A stretch of 64,000 nucleotides of DNA. It comes from Undibacterium_A arcticum (GTDB lineage: Bacteria; Pseudomonadota; Gammaproteobacteria; Burkholderiales; Burkholderiaceae_D). A model generated the notes under the pieces. The model was not told the DNA's origin. It saw nothing but the letters and a program-made list of their open reading frames with translations, and made no database searches. This document shows positions 8,060 through 16,648 of this stretch, piece after piece. Numbering within the stretch: the stretch's first letter is position 1; each line of letters starts with the position of its first letter. Location of the stretch: the NCBI RefSeq assembly GCF_042660705.1, contig NZ_JBHSUQ010000001.1; one strand, given 5' to 3'. The position numbers and the translations under genes were made by a program.

Positions 8060-8601
8060 TTATATTTCTACGTCTTTGCTAAATCGCTGTAGCACCTGAT
8101 CCACGATCTGCTCGGGACCGCATTCGATATTCAGACGGATCCCCAATTCGTCATCCATCAAGGGCTCCAAATCGAGAAACTGGCTGTCGAGCAGCGTGAC
8201 CGGCATAAAATGGCCCGGCCTTTGCCGCATGCGAGATGCGATCAGATCGCGGTCGCCTTCCAAATGGATAAACACCAGGGCCGGATCGCCTGCCCGCAAC
8301 AGATCCCGATAGCGCCGCTTCAATGCCGAACAGGACAGCACCAAAGCTTCGCCGCGCTGCTGCGCAGCCCGAATTCGGGCTTGCAGACCCAGCAGCCACT
8401 CATTGCGGTCGGTATCGTCGAGCGGCGTGCCGGTCGCCATCTTCGCAATATTGGCCGCGGGATGGTCGTTGTCACCTTCCACATAGGCAATACCGAGGCG
8501 GTCCGCCAGCCGCTGTCCGATTTCGCTTTGCCGCAGCCGCTGACCCCCATCACCACCCACCGTTTGGGGGAGCCTGCCGTGTTGCCCACTGTTTTGTTCA
8601 T
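8060..8601 (-). CDS. gntK: Gluconokinase, frame broken once within the P-loop region
   Basis: Gluconokinase phosphorylates D-gluconate to 6-phosphogluconate with ATP. The reading starts MNKTVGNTAGSPKRWVVMGV, with the Walker A region VMGVSGCGK, and resumes after the break as SEIGQRLADRLGIAYVEGDN. Then follow HPAANIAKMATGTPLDDTDR and CSALKRRYRDLLR, all characteristic of GntK. The break lies at an AAA run (8527-8529) where four A are needed to read GKSEIGQ. With one base restored the protein has 180 residues, a normal length. It lies upstream of the MFS gene, probably co-transcribed with it, and its promoter region carries the palindrome at 8656-8679. Confidence 0.9.
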
Positions 8602-8655
8602 ACTGAATCCAAGAGTTTCATTCGCTAGGCACGACCGCATTTCATGTCGTCTTGA

Positions 8656-8679
8656 GTCAATGTTAGCGCTAACATTGAC
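8656..8679. promoter_or_regulatory. 24-bp palindromic operator for the LacI-type regulator
   Basis: A perfect palindrome, GTCAATGTTAGC followed by its complement, is centred at the divergent region between gntK and the regulator. Its core TGTTAGCGCTAACA has the CG-centred form bound by LacI/GalR proteins and resembles the GntR gluconate box. Autoregulation and control of gntK plus the permease are inferred from position. Confidence 0.8.
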
Positions 8680-8861
8680 ATGCATTTTAATGATGTTGGA
8701 CAGTTTGTAAAGTACTTTCGATGTCGCGCCGCAGCAAATTATTGTCTAATTTTCTACAATGACGGTCGTCCGCCCACTGCCTGCGCCGGCGGCAGACATT
8801 GCGTTGCAAAAAGAAACTATAGTCATTGCCTTTGCCACCTGATTCCCGTAAAAAGTCCTTT

Positions 8862-9884
8862 ATGTCAATCCGAAAACCGCGCCCTACCCAGTCCGAGCGG
8901 GCCACTCTCGCCGACATCGCCGCGCGTGTCGGTGTCAGCAGCATCACCGTGTCGCGCGCGATCAACACCCCGCAACTGGTCTCCGAAGAGCTGCGCACAC
9001 AGATTGCATCGGTCATTGCCGACATCGGCTACATACCAAACCGCGCGGCAAGAGCACTGGCGCGGGCGCGCTCCGACAGCGTCGCGGTCCTGATTCCGTC
9101 GCTGTCGAATACGGTATTTACGGATGTGTTGGCAGGGGCGCGCGACGTGCTGCACGCGCACGGCTACCGTACCTTGATCGGCGACACCCGCTATTCGCCC
9201 GCCGAGGAAGAGAATCTGTTTCGTGCCTATCTGGAGCATTCACCGGACGGCGTACTACTGACGGGTTTCGACCAGACCCCATTAATCCGGCAATTGCTGG
9301 AAAAAAGCCGGATGCCGGTGGTCCACATGATGGAGCTGGCGGGACCGGACTCTTATTGCGTCGGTCTCAACCAATTTGATGCCGGGCACGCAATGGCATC
9401 CCATTTGCTGAGCCGCGGTTATCGGCGCATCGGCTTTCTCGGCGCGCAACTGGATCCGCGCGTGATGCAACGCCTATATGGCTATCGCAGCGCCTTGCAG
9501 GAGGCCGGATTGCCTTTCGCTGCAGGAGAAATTCTGGATGCCACACCCTCTTCCATCGGCCTGGGGGTAGACATGCTGGGTCGGCTGTTACGGCAAGCGC
9601 CGGACTGTGATGCCCTGTTTTGCTGTAATGATGACCTGGCGCTGGGCGTGCTGTTTGAATCCCGGCGGCGCGACATTCGCGTGCCGGAGCAGCTCGCGGT
9701 CGCCGGCTTCAATGATCTTGCCGCCTCGGCCTGGGTGAGCCCATCACTCACCACGATTGCGACGCCGCGCTACAACATCGGCCATGCCGCCGCGACCATG
9801 CTGCTGCAACGAATGAGGGGCGAAACGCCGGCCGCATCCAACATCGATCTGGGGTTTTCCCTGCGGGTGCGAGAAAGTACATGA
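8862..9884 (+). CDS. LacI-family transcriptional regulator of gluconate genes
   Basis: This 340-residue repressor has an N-terminal LacI helix-turn-helix (ATLADIAARVGVSSITVSRA, with hinge IGYIPNRAARALAR) and a periplasmic-binding-protein-like effector domain (SVAVLIPSLSNTVFTDVLAG to ASAWVSPSLTTIATPRYNIG). I chose the ATG at 8862 because MSIRKPRPTQSERATLADIA fits the family; a longer frame from 8826 adds unlikely residues. It diverges from gntK and the MFS permease, with a LacI-type palindrome between them. By analogy to GntR it would release DNA when gluconate or 6-phosphogluconate binds; the effector is not proven. Confidence 0.9.
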   Translation: MSIRKPRPTQSERATLADIAARVGVSSITVSRAINTPQLVSEELRTQIASVIADIGYIPNRAARALARARSDSVAVLIPSLSNTVFTDVLAGARDVLHAHGYRTLIGDTRYSPAEEENLFRAYLEHSPDGVLLTGFDQTPLIRQLLEKSRMPVVHMMELAGPDSYCVGLNQFDAGHAMASHLLSRGYRRIGFLGAQLDPRVMQRLYGYRSALQEAGLPFAAGEILDATPSSIGLGVDMLGRLLRQAPDCDALFCCNDDLALGVLFESRRRDIRVPEQLAVAGFNDLAASAWVSPSLTTIATPRYNIGHAAATMLLQRMRGETPAASNIDLGFSLRVREST

Positions 9885-9977
9885 TGAAGGTCTGGCGTGC
9901 GCGCAGACACGCGCGCACGTGGCGAACAAGGCTAAGCTGCGAAGTGCCTATCAGCTGGACGCGGGTCTGACACCACA

Positions 9978-10190
9978 ATGAATCCGGAACTGCTACGACT
10001 GTTAGTCACCCGTGAAATGCCTTACGGGAAATACAAGGGGCGTCTGATCGCCGATTTGCCGGGGCATTACCTTGGCTGGTTCGCCCGCGCGGGCTTTCCG
10101 TCAGGCGAACTGGGCGGCTTGATTGCGCTGATGTACGAGCTGGACCACAACGCGTTGCGGCATTTGCTTGATCCGTTACGCAAACCATAA
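9978..10190 (+). CDS. DUF3820 family small protein
   Basis: This is a 70-residue cytosolic protein of the DUF3820 type. It reads EMPYGKYKGRLIADLPGHYL and then GWFARAGFPSGELGGLIALM and YELDHNALRHLL, which matches the family's conserved MPFGKYKG and LPxxYLxWF core. No catalytic role is established, although the family has been linked to quorum-sensing-regulated factors by annotation. It stands alone after the LacI-type gene and ends before the bidirectional terminator at 10244-10269. Confidence 0.8.
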   Translation: MNPELLRLLVTREMPYGKYKGRLIADLPGHYLGWFARAGFPSGELGGLIALMYELDHNALRHLLDPLRKP

Positions 10191-10243
10191 TGCAGGTGTG
10201 ATGTGTGTGATGACAGTGTCGGACCCATCAGGCGCAAAAAAAA

Positions 10244-10269
10244 AAAACGGCACCCGCAGGTGCCGTTTT
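10244..10269. terminator. Bidirectional intrinsic terminator between DUF3820 gene and desaturase
   Basis: Arms AAAACGGCACC and GGTGCCGTTTT enclose a four-base loop. On the minus strand the stem is followed by twelve U (A12 at 10236-10247), making it a strong terminator for the desaturase transcript. On the plus strand it offers four T. Confidence 0.92.
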
Positions 10270-10287
10270 CATTTGATCAGGAATCAA

Positions 10288-11488
10288 TCACGCATAGCTA
10301 CGCAAGCGGCGCGAGAAATCCTGCAGCGCATGGATGCCGGACGCTTCGGCCCGCGCGCACCAGTCCTGCAATTGTTGCAGCAGCTGATCACGGGTGAAAT
10401 GTGAACGTTCCCAGATCGCGCCCAGTTCGACCCGCATTTCATGCATGGTCTGCAGTGCTTTACTGTGCAGGAACAGCTCGGTCAGTTGCTGCTTTTGCGG
10501 TGTTTCGAGTTTGGCCGGTTCGCGTTGTAGCAGCTTTTTCGAGGACTTCAGGAAGCCCGGTTCGAGCTTGGCCGTTTCCTTCAGCGGCTCGATCTCGGCC
10601 TGCCAGGTACGCTTCAGCGACTTCGCGTATTTGGCCATCACGTCATAACGATTCGCGATCACCGCCTGCAAGGTATCGAGGTCGGCCACCAATTTGGCGG
10701 TCGCAAATTTCGGTGTCGGCGCGACTTTCTTGACCTTGGCCAGGCCGACCATTTCCATCAGGCGGATATACATCCAGCCGATGTCGAATTCATACCACTT
10801 CGACGACAGCTTGGCCGAGGTGCCGAACGTGTGGTGGTTGTTGTGCAGCTCCTCGCCGCCGATCAGGATGCCGATCGGAAATACGTTGGTGGCAGCGTCG
10901 GCGCAGTCGTAATTGCGATAGCCCCAATAGTGGCCGATGCCGTTGATGATCGCGGTCGCCGTGACCGGAATCCACGCCATCTGCACCGCCCAAACGGTAA
11001 TGCCGATCACGCCGAACAGGGCCAGGTCGATGATCATCATCAGCACCACGCCCCAGGCGCTGTGCTTGGTATACAGATTGCGTTCGATCCAGTCGTCGGG
11101 CGTGCCGGTGCCGTATTTCTCGATTGTTTCAAGATTTGGATTCGGCGCGATATAGTTCGGTGCCTTCCAGCAACACTTTCTTGATGCCACGAGTGACCGG
11201 GCTGTGCGGGTCTTCTTCGGTTTCGCATTTGGCGTGATGCTTGCGATGGATCGCAGCAAATTCCTTGGTCACCATACCGGTGGTCAGCCACAGCCAGAAG
11301 CGGAAAAAATGGCTCGGGATGGCGTGCAGATCGAGTGCCCGATGGGATTGGCAGCGGTGCAGGAAAATCGTGACGGCGACGATCGTGATATGAGTGACCA
11401 CCATGGTATAGGCGACCACCTGCCAGCCGCTGGCGCGCGTTACGCCATTCGACAAAAAATCCAGCACAGCATCAAAAACTGTATTCAA
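10288..11488 (-). CDS. Acyl-lipid/acyl-CoA delta-9-type fatty acid desaturase, one frame break
   Basis: This membrane di-iron desaturase introduces a double bond into acyl chains. Its three histidine boxes are visible: HRCQSHRALDLH, HRKHHAKCE and ELHNNHHTFGTSAK. Membrane helices flank them (VVAYTMVVTHITIVAVTIFL, and a second pair near VLMMIIDLALFGVIGITVWA). A C-terminal basic, helical extension of about 130 residues follows. The frame breaks at about 11135-11137, where AESK passes to NLETIEKYG; five A in place of three would join them. I take TTG at 11488 as start, since an SD-like GGAG lies about ten bases upstream and LNTVFDAVLDFLSNG begins the family N-terminus. An in-frame ATG further upstream is possible. 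The corrected length is about 400 residues. Confidence 0.9.
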
Positions 11489-11607
11489 AATAGTTTTGCT
11501 CCGGTGATAAAAATTTCCAGCTCGAATTTCTTGCGCGAGCGCAACCCGACCCAAGCATCATGCAATTGTACGTGAGTCTCACTGGCTTTGACAGAATATT
11601 TCTCCAT
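11485..11607 (-). CDS. 40-residue ORF overlapping the desaturase start (TTGA coupling)
   Basis: This ORF starts at an ATG 17 bases after the MscS-type channel gene and encodes MEKYSVKASETHVQLHDAWV followed by GLRSRKKFELEIFITGAKLF. Its TGA overlaps the proposed TTG start of the desaturase as TTGA, an arrangement typical of translational coupling. I do not recognise the peptide. It could be a real coupled small protein, a leader, or the true desaturase N-terminus displaced by another frame break, which this sequence makes plausible. Confidence 0.4.
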   Translation of the reverse strand: MEKYSVKASETHVQLHDAWVGLRSRKKFELEIFITGAKLF

Positions 11608-11623
11608 CGTCTTTTTTCTACGC

Positions 11624-12919
11624 TTATTTAGTTGTCAACTCCTCGCTAAGTATCCTGATCTCGCGTTGTGGATATGAGACAGAAATCTGGTGCTGCTGGA
11701 ACGATCGCCATATTGCCAGATTGATATCGGGTGCCACACTGCCCCGGCCATTCTCGGGGTCGCGGATGGCAAAACTGACTTCCAGGTCCAGCCCGTTGGC
11801 GCCAAAATTGGCCAGCCGCGCACTCGGCGCCGGCTCTTTCGCCACCCGCTCGACGCTGGCGGCGGCATCTTTCAATAATTGCAATACCAATTCAATGTCA
11901 GTATGATAACTTACCGAGACCGCGGTTTTCAACCACAGCGACGCATGGGCGGACTCGTTTTGCACCGGGCCCGATACCAGCATCTCGTTCGGAATCACGT
12001 GTTCGACGCCATCCGGCCCATGTAGCACCGTGTAGCGTGCATTGATCTGCGTAATCTTGCCATAATATTTATCGACGGTGATCATGTCGCCGATCGCCAG
12101 CCTGCGCTCGATCAGCACCACAAAGCCGGATACATAATTGCTGGCGATCTTTTGCAAGCCCAGGCCGAGACCGACGCCGAGCGCGCCGCCGAATACCGAC
12201 AGCACGGTCGGATCGATACCGACCATCGACAGGCTGGCCAGCACCGCCAGCACGATCAGCAGTGCGCGCCCCATCCGTGTGATGACCGCCCGCGTCGAGC
12301 TGTGCAAGGTGTCGACCCGCATCAGCCGGTCTTCCAGCGCGGTGCCGGCCCACAACGCCAGGGTCAGCGTCACGATCACCGACACCACCGCCTGCAGCAC
12401 GGTTTGCAACGATACTTTATGGCGCCCGACCGGGATCAGGGTCTCGTCCAGGTATTGCAGCAGCTCGGCCCACAGGCCGGTGATATACAGCGCGACGCCG
12501 ACCCAGATCAGCGCGGCAAACAGCTTTTCGAATATCAGCAGAAAATTGCCGACCTGCCCCTGGCGCCCGAACGCGCGCCGCAGAATGTGAAAACCGAGCC
12601 GTATTAACACCAGCGACGCCGCCAGCGGGATCGCCACCCGCAGCAGGTTGTTGTGATGCGCGGGTGCCAGCAGCGGTTTGGCGGCGAGCAGCAACAGGAG
12701 AATCAGCAGCGGCGACAAGACCCGCGTAAAACTCTCTACCCCGAGCCGGACGATGCGCTGCTGCTCGCCGCGCGCCGCAATCCAGCGCCGCAGCAGTCGT
12801 GCCAGTCCCCAGCCGACGGCGACACACAGCAAAATGGCGCCGACTTGCCACACCACATCGGCGTTCCGCATGTCGCCCCACAGATCGGACAGCAGGTTGG
12901 AAAACAGGGTTGGTATCAT
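11624..12919 (-). CDS. MscS-family mechanosensitive ion channel
   Basis: This inner-membrane channel opens under membrane tension and releases solutes during osmotic downshock. The 431-residue protein has about five hydrophobic segments before the pore helix. The pore region reads SVFGGALGVGLGLGLQKIAS, the glycine/alanine-rich MscS TM3 pattern. It is followed by NYVSGFVVLIERRLAIGDMI and VDKYYGKITQINARYTVLHG, the beta domain. The extra N-terminal helices make it longer than E. coli MscS (286 residues). It heads a likely operon with the 40-residue ORF and the desaturase. It starts MIPTLFSNLLSDLWGDMRNA. Confidence 0.93.
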   Translation of the reverse strand: MIPTLFSNLLSDLWGDMRNADVVWQVGAILLCVAVGWGLARLLRRWIAARGEQQRIVRLGVESFTRVLSPLLILLLLLAAKPLLAPAHHNNLLRVAIPLAASLVLIRLGFHILRRAFGRQGQVGNFLLIFEKLFAALIWVGVALYITGLWAELLQYLDETLIPVGRHKVSLQTVLQAVVSVIVTLTLALWAGTALEDRLMRVDTLHSSTRAVITRMGRALLIVLAVLASLSMVGIDPTVLSVFGGALGVGLGLGLQKIASNYVSGFVVLIERRLAIGDMITVDKYYGKITQINARYTVLHGPDGVEHVIPNEMLVSGPVQNESAHASLWLKTAVSVSYHTDIELVLQLLKDAAASVERVAKEPAPSARLANFGANGLDLEVSFAIRDPENGRGSVAPDINLAIWRSFQQHQISVSYPQREIRILSEELTTK

Positions 12920-13104
12920 CGTGGTGGGTTCAGGTTGCGCAGCAAGGACGAGAATTTACTTGATTCATAAGATACTCCTTAGTACATATCCTTGATTCCG
13001 CAGGAAATGATTGCGCAAATCATGCATACAAGGGGATAGTATTTATCGGCATCATCGCTGCGGGGGGGGGCTGAAATACCGGCCACAAGCGCGGCGCCCG
13101 CGCT

Positions 13105-13692
13105 TTATTTCCAGGGCGTCGCTTGCTGCCGCTGACGCTCCCAGTTTTGCGCATATTGCGCCGCCAGCGCCGGATTCTTTCGCACGATCAGCACGTTTTC
13201 GGCATTCTTGTGCTGCGCGCTCCAGGTGAAATTATAGCTACCGGTAATCACCGTCGCGCCCGCCGTGGCGGGGTCGATCACGACTACCTTGTTGTGCGCG
13301 TTCTGGTAGCGGGTTTCTTGCCAGACCGGGATGCCGGCGGCGACCAGATCGAGCACTTTCGAGGCCGGCACCTTGGCATACTGTTCGGCATCGACCATCA
13401 CGCGCACATCGACGCCGCGCCGTTTGGCGGCGATCAGGCTGGCCGCGATCTCCTTGCTGGTCAGCAGATAGGCCTGCACCAGCACTTGCTGACGGGCGCC
13501 GGCGATGGTGGCGACCAGCAGTCCCTCGACATCGTCCCACGGCGCGAATGCAGCCTGCAAGGTACCCTGCGCCGCGATCGGCGGTGCCGGCTGGGCCGCC
13601 TCGAAACCATAGGCGCGCGCGGCCAACAAGGCTAGCGCCAGCAGGCTCCAGCGCGTCGCCTGCCAGGCACGACCGGCGGCGCTATCGCTCAT
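13105..13692 (-). CDS. Secreted PLD-like nuclease (single HKD motif)
   Basis: The 195-residue protein belongs to the phospholipase D superfamily, in the small single-motif group that includes the Nuc/EDTA-resistant nucleases. These act as dimers on DNA or phosphodiesters. The catalytic motif is HNKVVVIDPATAGATVITGS (H-x-K-x4-D then GS), followed by YNFTWSAQHKNAENVLIV. An N-terminal hydrophobic segment (WSLLALALLAARAYGFEAAQ) suggests export. Its ATG overlaps the rsmB stop codon by four bases, so it is translated in the purN-rsmB operon. Whether it cleaves DNA or lipid cannot be told from sequence. Confidence 0.88.
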   Translation of the reverse strand: MSDSAAGRAWQATRWSLLALALLAARAYGFEAAQPAPPIAAQGTLQAAFAPWDDVEGLLVATIAGARQQVLVQAYLLTSKEIAASLIAAKRRGVDVRVMVDAEQYAKVPASKVLDLVAAGIPVWQETRYQNAHNKVVVIDPATAGATVITGSYNFTWSAQHKNAENVLIVRKNPALAAQYAQNWERQRQQATPWK

Positions 13693-15044
13693 TCCGCTGC
13701 CGACTGCGCCAGGTCGGTATCGCTGTCGCTGGGTTCAATCGCGTCTGCTGCAGCGGCGTCTGCGCGCACCTGCGCTGGCTTGGCCGGCAGTTTTTTTCGC
13801 TCCAGGACGGCGGCGAAGAACCCGTCGGTCTGATGCTTGTGTGGCAGCAATTTCAGGTAATCGTCCATCTCGAGCGCGATCTTTTGCTCGGCCAGCACGT
13901 CCCGCATCGGCACCAGCGCAAAGTCGTCGTGCGTCGCCAGGAATTGCGCCACCACCGCCTCGTTTTCCTCATCCAGCAGGCTGCAGGTCGCATACACCAG
14001 GCGGCCGCCCGATTTGACCAGCCGTGCGGCGCCGGCCATGATGGCATTCTGCTTCTCGTTCAGTTCGACAATCGCACGCTCCGACTGCCGCCATTTAACG
14101 TCCGGGTTGCGGCGCAGTGTACCCAGGCCGCTGCACGGCGCGTCGACCAGCACGCGGTCGATCTTGCCGGCCAGACGCTTGATCTTGGCGTCCCGTTCAT
14201 GCGCGATCAGCACCGGATGCACGTTCGACAAGCCGCTGCGGGCGAGCCGCGGCTTGAGCTTGGTGAGGCGCTTGTCGGACACGTCGAACGCGTACAGGCG
14301 CCCGGTGTTGCGCATCAGTGCGCCCAGCGCCAGCGTCTTGCCGCCGGCGCCGGCACAGAAATCGACCACCATCTCGCCGCGCTTGGCGCCGACGATCTGC
14401 GCCAGAATCTGGCTGCCTTCATCCTGCACCTCGATCGCGCCGTTCTTGAACAGCGGCAGATTCTGCAGCGACGGCTTCTTCAGCACACGCAGACACAGCG
14501 GCGCATAAGGCGTCGGCTCGCACAGGATCGGTGCGGTGGCCAGCGCCGCCACCACTTCATCCTTGCTGGCCTTGATGGTATTGACCCGCAAATCGAGCGG
14601 TGCCGGCTGGTTCAGCGCATCGGCCAGTTGCAAGGTGTCCGCCTCGCCATTCTGGGCCACCAGTTTGTCGTACAACCACTTCGGCAGATTGGCGCGCATC
14701 ATGGGCGGCAGCAGCGTGCGGTCGATCTGCTCGATACGCGTCAGCCATTCGCTCTCTTCTTCGCTCAGTCCACCCAGCGAATCGATGCCGACCGCGGCCG
14801 CCAGACCGAGCAGGCTGAGGCGGCGCATGGTCGGCGTGCTGCCGGCCTCGGCAAAATCGGTATAGAAGGATTTGTTGCGCAGTACCGCGTAGATGCCTTC
14901 CGCGATCGCGCCGCGCTCGCGCGAGCCGAGCCGCGGATGGTCGCGGAAATAGCGCGACAGCGTGCTGTCGGCGGGCGCGGTAAAGCGCAGGATTTCGCGC
15001 AGCACTTCTTCGGTATTGTTAATAATCGCCGGTGGCAATCTCAT
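13689..15044 (-). CDS. rsmB: 16S rRNA (cytosine-C5)-methyltransferase, RsmB/NOP family
   Basis: This SAM-dependent enzyme makes 5-methylcytosine in 16S rRNA (position 967 in E. coli for RsmB). The 451-residue protein has an N-terminal RNA-binding part resembling NusB (residues 1-150). The SAM-binding motif is VVDFCAGAGGKTLALGALMR. Both catalytic cysteines are present, in VDAPCSGLGTLRRNPDVKW and in VYATCSLLDEENEAVV. The last 25 residues are acidic and alanine-rich. Its start overlaps the end of purN and its stop overlaps the PLD-like gene, so the three form a tight operon. The usual neighbour fmt is absent, and the length is slightly above that of E. coli RsmB (429). Confidence 0.9.
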   Translation of the reverse strand: MRLPPAIINNTEEVLREILRFTAPADSTLSRYFRDHPRLGSRERGAIAEGIYAVLRNKSFYTDFAEAGSTPTMRRLSLLGLAAAVGIDSLGGLSEEESEWLTRIEQIDRTLLPPMMRANLPKWLYDKLVAQNGEADTLQLADALNQPAPLDLRVNTIKASKDEVVAALATAPILCEPTPYAPLCLRVLKKPSLQNLPLFKNGAIEVQDEGSQILAQIVGAKRGEMVVDFCAGAGGKTLALGALMRNTGRLYAFDVSDKRLTKLKPRLARSGLSNVHPVLIAHERDAKIKRLAGKIDRVLVDAPCSGLGTLRRNPDVKWRQSERAIVELNEKQNAIMAGAARLVKSGGRLVYATCSLLDEENEAVVAQFLATHDDFALVPMRDVLAEQKIALEMDDYLKLLPHKHQTDGFFAAVLERKKLPAKPAQVRADAAAADAIEPSDSDTDLAQSAAE

Positions 15045-15699
15045 GTGAATCCTCTACAAAATGGGGCGGTGTGTTCTGTGCCTGGGCACTACGCCCGGCA
15101 TCCAGCCGGACGCGGCCATCGGCCAGCGTCAGCCGACCTTCGACAAAGCTGCGTACCGCGGCTGGATAAATAAGATGTTCCTGCGTCAGCACGCGCGCCG
15201 CCAGGCTGTCCTCGCTATCGTCAGCCAGCACCGGCACCGCGCTCTGCGCCACGATCGGTCCGTGATCGAGGTCGGCAGTGACAAAATGGACCGTCGCGCC
15301 ATGCAGCTTGACGCCGGCCACGAGCGCCTGGCGATGCGTCGCCAGACCGGGAAAACTCGGCAGCAGCGATGGATGAATATTAAGCATACGGCCTGCATAA
15401 TGCGCGACCAACGGCGCCGTCAGGATCCGCAGGAAACCCGCGAGCACCACCAGGTCAGGCGAAAAACGCTCGATGGTCGCCTGCAATGCGGCGTCGAATG
15501 CGTCGCGCGTCGGATAGTCCCGGTTCGGCACCACCGCGGTCTCGATGCCGTGTGCGGCGGCAAACTGCAGACCCGCGGCATCGGCGCGGTTGCTGACGAC
15601 GGCGGCGATGTTGGCCGGCCACTGCTCCGCCCGGGCCGCACGCACGATGGCTTCCATATTGCTGCCGCGGCCGGAAATCAAAATGACGATATTTCTCAT
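15019..15699 (-). CDS. purN: Phosphoribosylglycinamide formyltransferase PurN
   Basis: PurN transfers a formyl group from 10-formyltetrahydrofolate to GAR, the third step of purine synthesis, in the cytosol. The start MRNIVILISGRGSNMEAIVR is typical, so I prefer the ATG at 15699 over one three codons upstream. The catalytic region reads GFLRILTAPLVAHYAGRMLN, IHPSLLPSFPGLATHRQAL and KLHGATVHFVTADLDHGPIV, including the conserved Asn, His and Asp of the active site. It is the first gene of the purN-rsmB-PLD operon, and its 3' end overlaps rsmB by 26 bases. Confidence 0.96.
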   Translation of the reverse strand: MRNIVILISGRGSNMEAIVRAARAEQWPANIAAVVSNRADAAGLQFAAAHGIETAVVPNRDYPTRDAFDAALQATIERFSPDLVVLAGFLRILTAPLVAHYAGRMLNIHPSLLPSFPGLATHRQALVAGVKLHGATVHFVTADLDHGPIVAQSAVPVLADDSEDSLAARVLTQEHLIYPAAVRSFVEGRLTLADGRVRLDAGRSAQAQNTPPHFVEDSHEIATGDY

Positions 15700-15738
15700 A
15701 GCGCGCATTGTACCCGTTGCGGCCTGCCGGCCCCAAAC

Positions 15739-15764
15739 AAAAAAAGCCGGCTGTCGGGCCGGCT
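15739..15764 (-). terminator. Intrinsic terminator after the barstar gene
   Basis: Stem AGCCGGC (745-751) pairs with GCCGGCT (758-764), and on the minus strand it runs into seven U. It lies about 50 bases past the barstar stop and just before purN, separating the two transcription units. Confidence 0.88.
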
Positions 15765-15815
15765 CCTTAGTGACTCTGCGGTGCCAATGTCAGCACGCCG
15801 GGCGGCAGTAGCGGC

Positions 15816-16214
15816 TCACTCAAACGAGTAAAACACCCGGAACGCGACCTTCTTGTCGGCCCAGAAATCGGCTGCATCGCGGAACACGTCGAGCAGCGTC
15901 TCGCGCCCTTCCTTATCGAACTTCGGGGTGTTCGGCAGCTGTTCCAGCACCACCAGGAAACCGGGCTGGGGGCCAGCCTTGTATACCAGATCGGTCAGGC
16001 AGTCACCCAGCGCGTCGAAATTCTTGCCGAAATGCTTGGGGAATTGAAAGGCTTCGGCGATGGTCGCCAGCACCTGTTGTTTGGTCGTTGCATGGGCGCA
16101 ATGTGCGTACAGGAAATGCTGCCCGAGACGAGCGGCCTCAGCCTGCAAGTCATCGACGCGAAAGGCGCGAATGGACTGCACCACATTTGGCGGCACGGTT
16201 TTAAACAAACTCAT
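15816..16214 (-). CDS. Barstar-family ribonuclease inhibitor
   Basis: Barstar proteins are small cytosolic inhibitors that plug the active site of barnase-type RNases. The start MSLFKTVPPNVVQSIRAFRV follows a Shine-Dalgarno (GGGAGAA). LATIAEAFQFPKHFGKNFDA and LGDCLTDLVYKAGPQPGFLV contain the FGxNFDAxxDCL core that binds the RNase. The 132-residue product lacks a signal peptide, as expected for immunity inside the cell. The gene lies 64 bases downstream of a secreted ribonuclease, its natural partner. A longer open frame upstream overlaps that RNase and is unlikely to be used. Confidence 0.92.
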   Translation of the reverse strand: MSLFKTVPPNVVQSIRAFRVDDLQAEAARLGQHFLYAHCAHATTKQQVLATIAEAFQFPKHFGKNFDALGDCLTDLVYKAGPQPGFLVVLEQLPNTPKFDKEGRETLLDVFRDAADFWADKKVAFRVFYSFE

Positions 16215-16278
16215 TTCTCCCTCGCTCGGTGCGATTGTTCTTTGCATAGATGGTCTTTGGTTGCGCTCGTTGCTCTCG

Positions 16279-16648
16279 TTACTCTTGGACGCGGGAAAAA
16301 GTCGCGTAATGATCGTCGGTGTAATAATATTCGCCGGCATTGGCCGCGCCGCCAGCGATCAGGCGGCGCGCGCCGCGGCTGCGCACACCCGGCGTCTTGA
16401 CGGTGTATTCACGGTAATAACCGCGCCCTCGTTTCGGCAATGCCTTCTCGTAATTGCCAAATACGACACCGTCCTTGGCATACGGGAAAGGCCCGCCCTG
16501 CTTGATCCGCACCAGCGTTTGCTGCGCCTCGCGCGGCAATTGGGCGACCGCGATGCTTCCCGGCGGCAGCGCGCCCCTGGCGAACACGGTCAGCGACAGC
16601 AAGGCGCCGACCAGGAAACATCCAATTCTTCAAGCACTTGAAATTCAC
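16279..16648 (-). CDS. Secreted barnase/RNase T1-family ribonuclease, frame break in the signal peptide
   Basis: This is a guanyl-preferring extracellular RNase of the barnase (N1/T1) fold. The body reads LPREAQQTLVRIKQGGPFPY, AKDGVVFGNYEKALPKRG, GYYREYTVKTPGVRSRGARR and EYYYTDDHYATFSRVQE. The Glu of YREYTV, an Arg of RGARR and the His of TDDHY correspond to barnase Glu73, Arg87 and His102. The reading frame has no ATG. A GTG at 16648 with AGGAAG upstream gives VNFKCLK in another frame, and a shift near 16626-16633 would join it to RIGCFLVGALLSLTVFARG, forming a convincing signal peptide. The corrected length is about 123 residues. Barstar follows. Confidence 0.85.

Noticed and set aside
13548..15173. 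541-residue plus-strand open frame
   Set aside because: It lies antisense to rsmB, which has full motif support, and its composition (Arg, His and Gln-rich) is that of a shadow frame in GC-rich DNA.
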